A DNA stretch of 64,000 nucleotides from Gemmatimonadota bacterium. GTDB lineage: Bacteria > Gemmatimonadota > Gemmatimonadetes > Gemmatimonadales > Gemmatimonadaceae. A model generated the notes under the pieces. It was not told where the DNA came from. It was given only the letters and a program-made list of their open reading frames with translations, and did not search any database. This document shows, piece after piece, positions 62,448-64,000 of the stretch. Numbering within the stretch: the first letter of the stretch is position 1; each line of letters opens with the position of its first letter. The translations under genes and the position numbers were made by a program. The DNA lies in NCBI GenBank assembly GCA_021299375.1, contig JAJTGR010000004.1, positions 18,593 to 82,592 of the forward strand. Direction: 5' to 3'.

Positions 62448-62491
62448 TTGACACATCTGTACCACAAAGTATATATACCTTTAAGTACAGA
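62448..62491 (+). promoter_or_regulatory. Promoter and palindromic TetR operator of the OYE gene
   Basis: A consensus -35 TTGACA (62448-62453) is followed 18 bases later by TATATA (62472-62477). Over it lies an imperfect 36-bp palindrome, 62456-62491: outer arms TCTGTAC / GTACAGA, inner core GTATATATAC, with AA / TT also matched. The repressor bound there would cover the spacer and -10. The divergent tetR start is 36 bp from its left edge. Confidence 0.8.
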
Positions 62492-62552
62492 ATGCCCGGC
62501 AGCCTGCCCCGGTGTCCGCGCGCGCTGCCCATCCTCCTGCTGAGATCCCATC

Positions 62553-63629
62553 ATGCTGTTCGAACCCTTCGCGCTCGGGCGCATCTCTCTGCGCAATCGG
62601 CTGGTCATGGCCCCCATGACCCGCAATCGCGCCACGGCCGACCACGTGCCGACCGCCATCATGGCCACGTACTACGGGGCCCGCGCGTCCATGGGGCTGC
62701 TCATCACCGAAGGCGTAGCCCCCTCCGCCGATGGCGCCGGCTACGCGCGCATCCCCGGCCTCTACACCGTGGAACAGGTCGAGGCCTGGAAGCCGGTCAC
62801 GCAGGCGGTGCACGACGCCGACGGCCGCATCTTCGCCCAGCTCATGCACACCGGGCGGGCGTCGCACGTGGACAATATGCCGGCCGGCGCGCGGGTGGTC
62901 AGCTCGGCGGCAGTCGCGCTGCCCGACCAGATCTACACCGACAGCCACGGGCTGCAGCCCGCCTCACTGCCACATGCACTGACCACCGAGGAAGTGGCGG
63001 CCGTCGTGCAGGAGTACGTGTCGGCCGCGCGCCATGCCATCGAGGCCGGGTTCGACGGGGTGGAGCTGCACGCCGCCAACGGCTATCTCATTGAGCAGTT
63101 CCTCAACGCGAACCTGAACAGCCGCACCGACCAGTACGGCGGCACCGCCGCCAACCGCAACCGCTTCGCGCTCGAGATTGCGCGCGCCGCCGCCGACGCC
63201 ATCGGCGCCGATCGCGTGGGCATTCGTGTGTCGCCGTACGGGGCGTACAATGCCATGGGCGCCTTCGACGGCGTCGACGAGCAGTTCGTGGCCCTGGCCA
63301 CTGAGCTCGGCGCACTCAAGCTGGCCTACCTGCACCTCGTCAATCACGAGTCCATGGGCGCGCCCGCGCTGCCGCCGGCATTACCGGCGCAGCTCAAGGC
63401 CGCCTTCGGTGGTCCGTTCATCGCGTCGGGTGGCCTCGATCGCGAACGCGCCGAGTCGGTGCTGGCGAGCGGCGCGGCGGACCTCGTAGCCTTCGGGCGA
63501 CCGGCGCTGGCGAACCCCGATCTCGCCGCGCGGTTGCAGGGTGGAGCGCCGCTCAATGCCCCCGACTTCGCCACGTTCTACACGCCGGGCGAGAAGGGCT
63601 ATACGGATTATCCGGTGCTGGCGGCGTAG
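62553..63629 (+). CDS. Old yellow enzyme family NADH:flavin oxidoreductase (NemA/XenB-like)
   Basis: A 358-aa FMN enzyme that reduces activated alkenes and nitro-compounds. Family landmarks: LFEPFALGRISLRNRLVMAPMTRNRA, the His-Ala-Ala-Asn active-site segment (GVELHAANGYLIEQFLNANLNSRTDQYGG), VGIRVSPYGAYNAMG and the FMN phosphate loop (IASGGLDRERAESVL ... ADLVAFGRPALANPDLAARL). Complete. Controlled by the divergent TetR repressor; ended by a hairpin at 63673. Confidence 0.95.
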   Translation: MLFEPFALGRISLRNRLVMAPMTRNRATADHVPTAIMATYYGARASMGLLITEGVAPSADGAGYARIPGLYTVEQVEAWKPVTQAVHDADGRIFAQLMHTGRASHVDNMPAGARVVSSAAVALPDQIYTDSHGLQPASLPHALTTEEVAAVVQEYVSAARHAIEAGFDGVELHAANGYLIEQFLNANLNSRTDQYGGTAANRNRFALEIARAAADAIGADRVGIRVSPYGAYNAMGAFDGVDEQFVALATELGALKLAYLHLVNHESMGAPALPPALPAQLKAAFGGPFIASGGLDRERAESVLASGAADLVAFGRPALANPDLAARLQGGAPLNAPDFATFYTPGEKGYTDYPVLAA

Positions 63630-63672
63630 CGGCTTTATCGCGCGGTGCCGGTCGCGTGCGACGGAAACGACC

Positions 63673-63703
63673 AGCGGCGCTCCGAACTGCCCGGGGCGCC
63701 GCT
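63673..63703 (+). terminator. Terminator of the OYE gene
   Basis: An 11-bp stem (63673-63683 with 63693-63703, one G.T pair) with a 9-base loop, 43 bases after the OYE stop codon. Confidence 0.65.
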
Positions 63704-63719
63704 TCGAGTGTTGCGCGGA

Positions 63720-63773
63720 GGCGAGGGACGGAATCGAACCGCCGACACGCGGATTCTCAGGTCCGGTGCCACT
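63720..63773 (-). pseudogene. Degenerate tRNA-like fragment (tRNA-Phe type 3' half)
   Basis: The minus strand carries a good T-arm (63727-63743; GGTTCGATTCC loop) and an anticodon-arm-like segment (63750-63765) whose flanks match tRNA-Phe closely. The loop has eight bases (CCTGAGAA) with a GAG triplet in place of GAA, the stem is only four pairs, no acceptor 5' half pairs with the CCTCGCC at the 3' side, and no CCA follows. So it is a remnant rather than a working tRNA. Confidence 0.5.
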
Positions 63774-64000
63774 TGGTCGCACTGAGGCGTTCTCCAGAGG
63801 AGACGACCCGGCTTGGGACCGCAGGGTCCCTCAGTGGAGCGACCACAGTCCCTCAGTCGCACGGAGGGTGCCGACTTGACCCGTTCAGACGTTCGAGACC
63901 GCTGTCGCCCCTATTCTGAACTTCTCGCACTGAGCCCGCACACCTTGCCGGATACGATGCCACACGGACTCCGGAAAGTCTGCCGGCAGGGTCGTGGCGA
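63774..64000. other. Window end, no gene recognised
   Basis: No open frame with a domain, signal or start was seen. A small hairpin GGGACC / GGTCCC (63815-63830) and a direct repeat GTCCCTCAGT (twice, about 63826 and 63849) are present. Confidence 0.4.

Overview
The window is GC-rich, densely coded chromosomal DNA. Large TonB-dependent receptors with carboxypeptidase-regulatory N-domains, many lipoproteins, CsgG-family proteins, a zinc-ribbon Ser/Thr kinase and a complete type VI secretion system (T6SS) together suggest a diderm soil or aquatic bacterium. A Gemmatimonadota-like organism fits best, but this is inference from protein style; no rRNA or other phylogenetic marker is present.

Layout. 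1-12.0 kb: the 5' part of thyA (cut by the window edge), a secreted hypothetical protein, a 1258-aa TonB-type receptor, a PIN-toxin remnant, an ahcY operon led by an ArsR-methyltransferase fusion that looks like the SAH-sensing repressor SahR, a MgtC/DUF4010 membrane protein, and an MlaE-MlaD lipid-transport pair with no ATPase. 12.0-21.5 kb: a repeat-filled convergent junction, a double-domain UspA, an operon of two WYL regulators plus a phospholipase-D/cardiolipin synthase, a malonate uptake and activation operon (matC, matB, a small unknown gene) and an MFS exporter. 21.8-31.1 kb: an M48 lipoprotein protease, a three-gene CsgG lipoprotein / outer-membrane barrel / seven-repeat lipoprotein operon, a second CsgG-family protein and a Ser/Thr kinase. 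31.1-55.1 kb: the T6SS. The minus strand carries tssK-tssL-tssM and a second tssK. The plus strand carries tssB-tssC-hcp-tagJ-tssA-tssE-tssF-tssG-clpV-vgrG-unknown-PAAR. Between them lies a proline-rich, membrane-anchored protein with a truncated kinase-like N-lobe and five copies of an FTxMF motif. 55.1-64 kb: a TonB receptor with partner lipoprotein, queD, a CIA30-domain protein, a GNAT acetyltransferase, a nitrilase-family amidase, a lipoprotein, a divergent TetR / old-yellow-enzyme pair around a long palindromic operator, and a degenerate tRNA-like fragment.

How it fits together. The T6SS has sheath (TssBC), tube (Hcp), baseplate (TssAEFG and two TssK), membrane-complex (TssL, TssM), recycling (ClpV) and spike (VgrG, PAAR) parts. 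No TssJ lipoprotein, FHA protein or recognisable effector is present. The FTxMF-repeat protein, placed between the two divergent tssK genes, is the best candidate for an undescribed component. Tandem-repeat arrays fill two convergent gene junctions (12001-12273 and 38742-38866).
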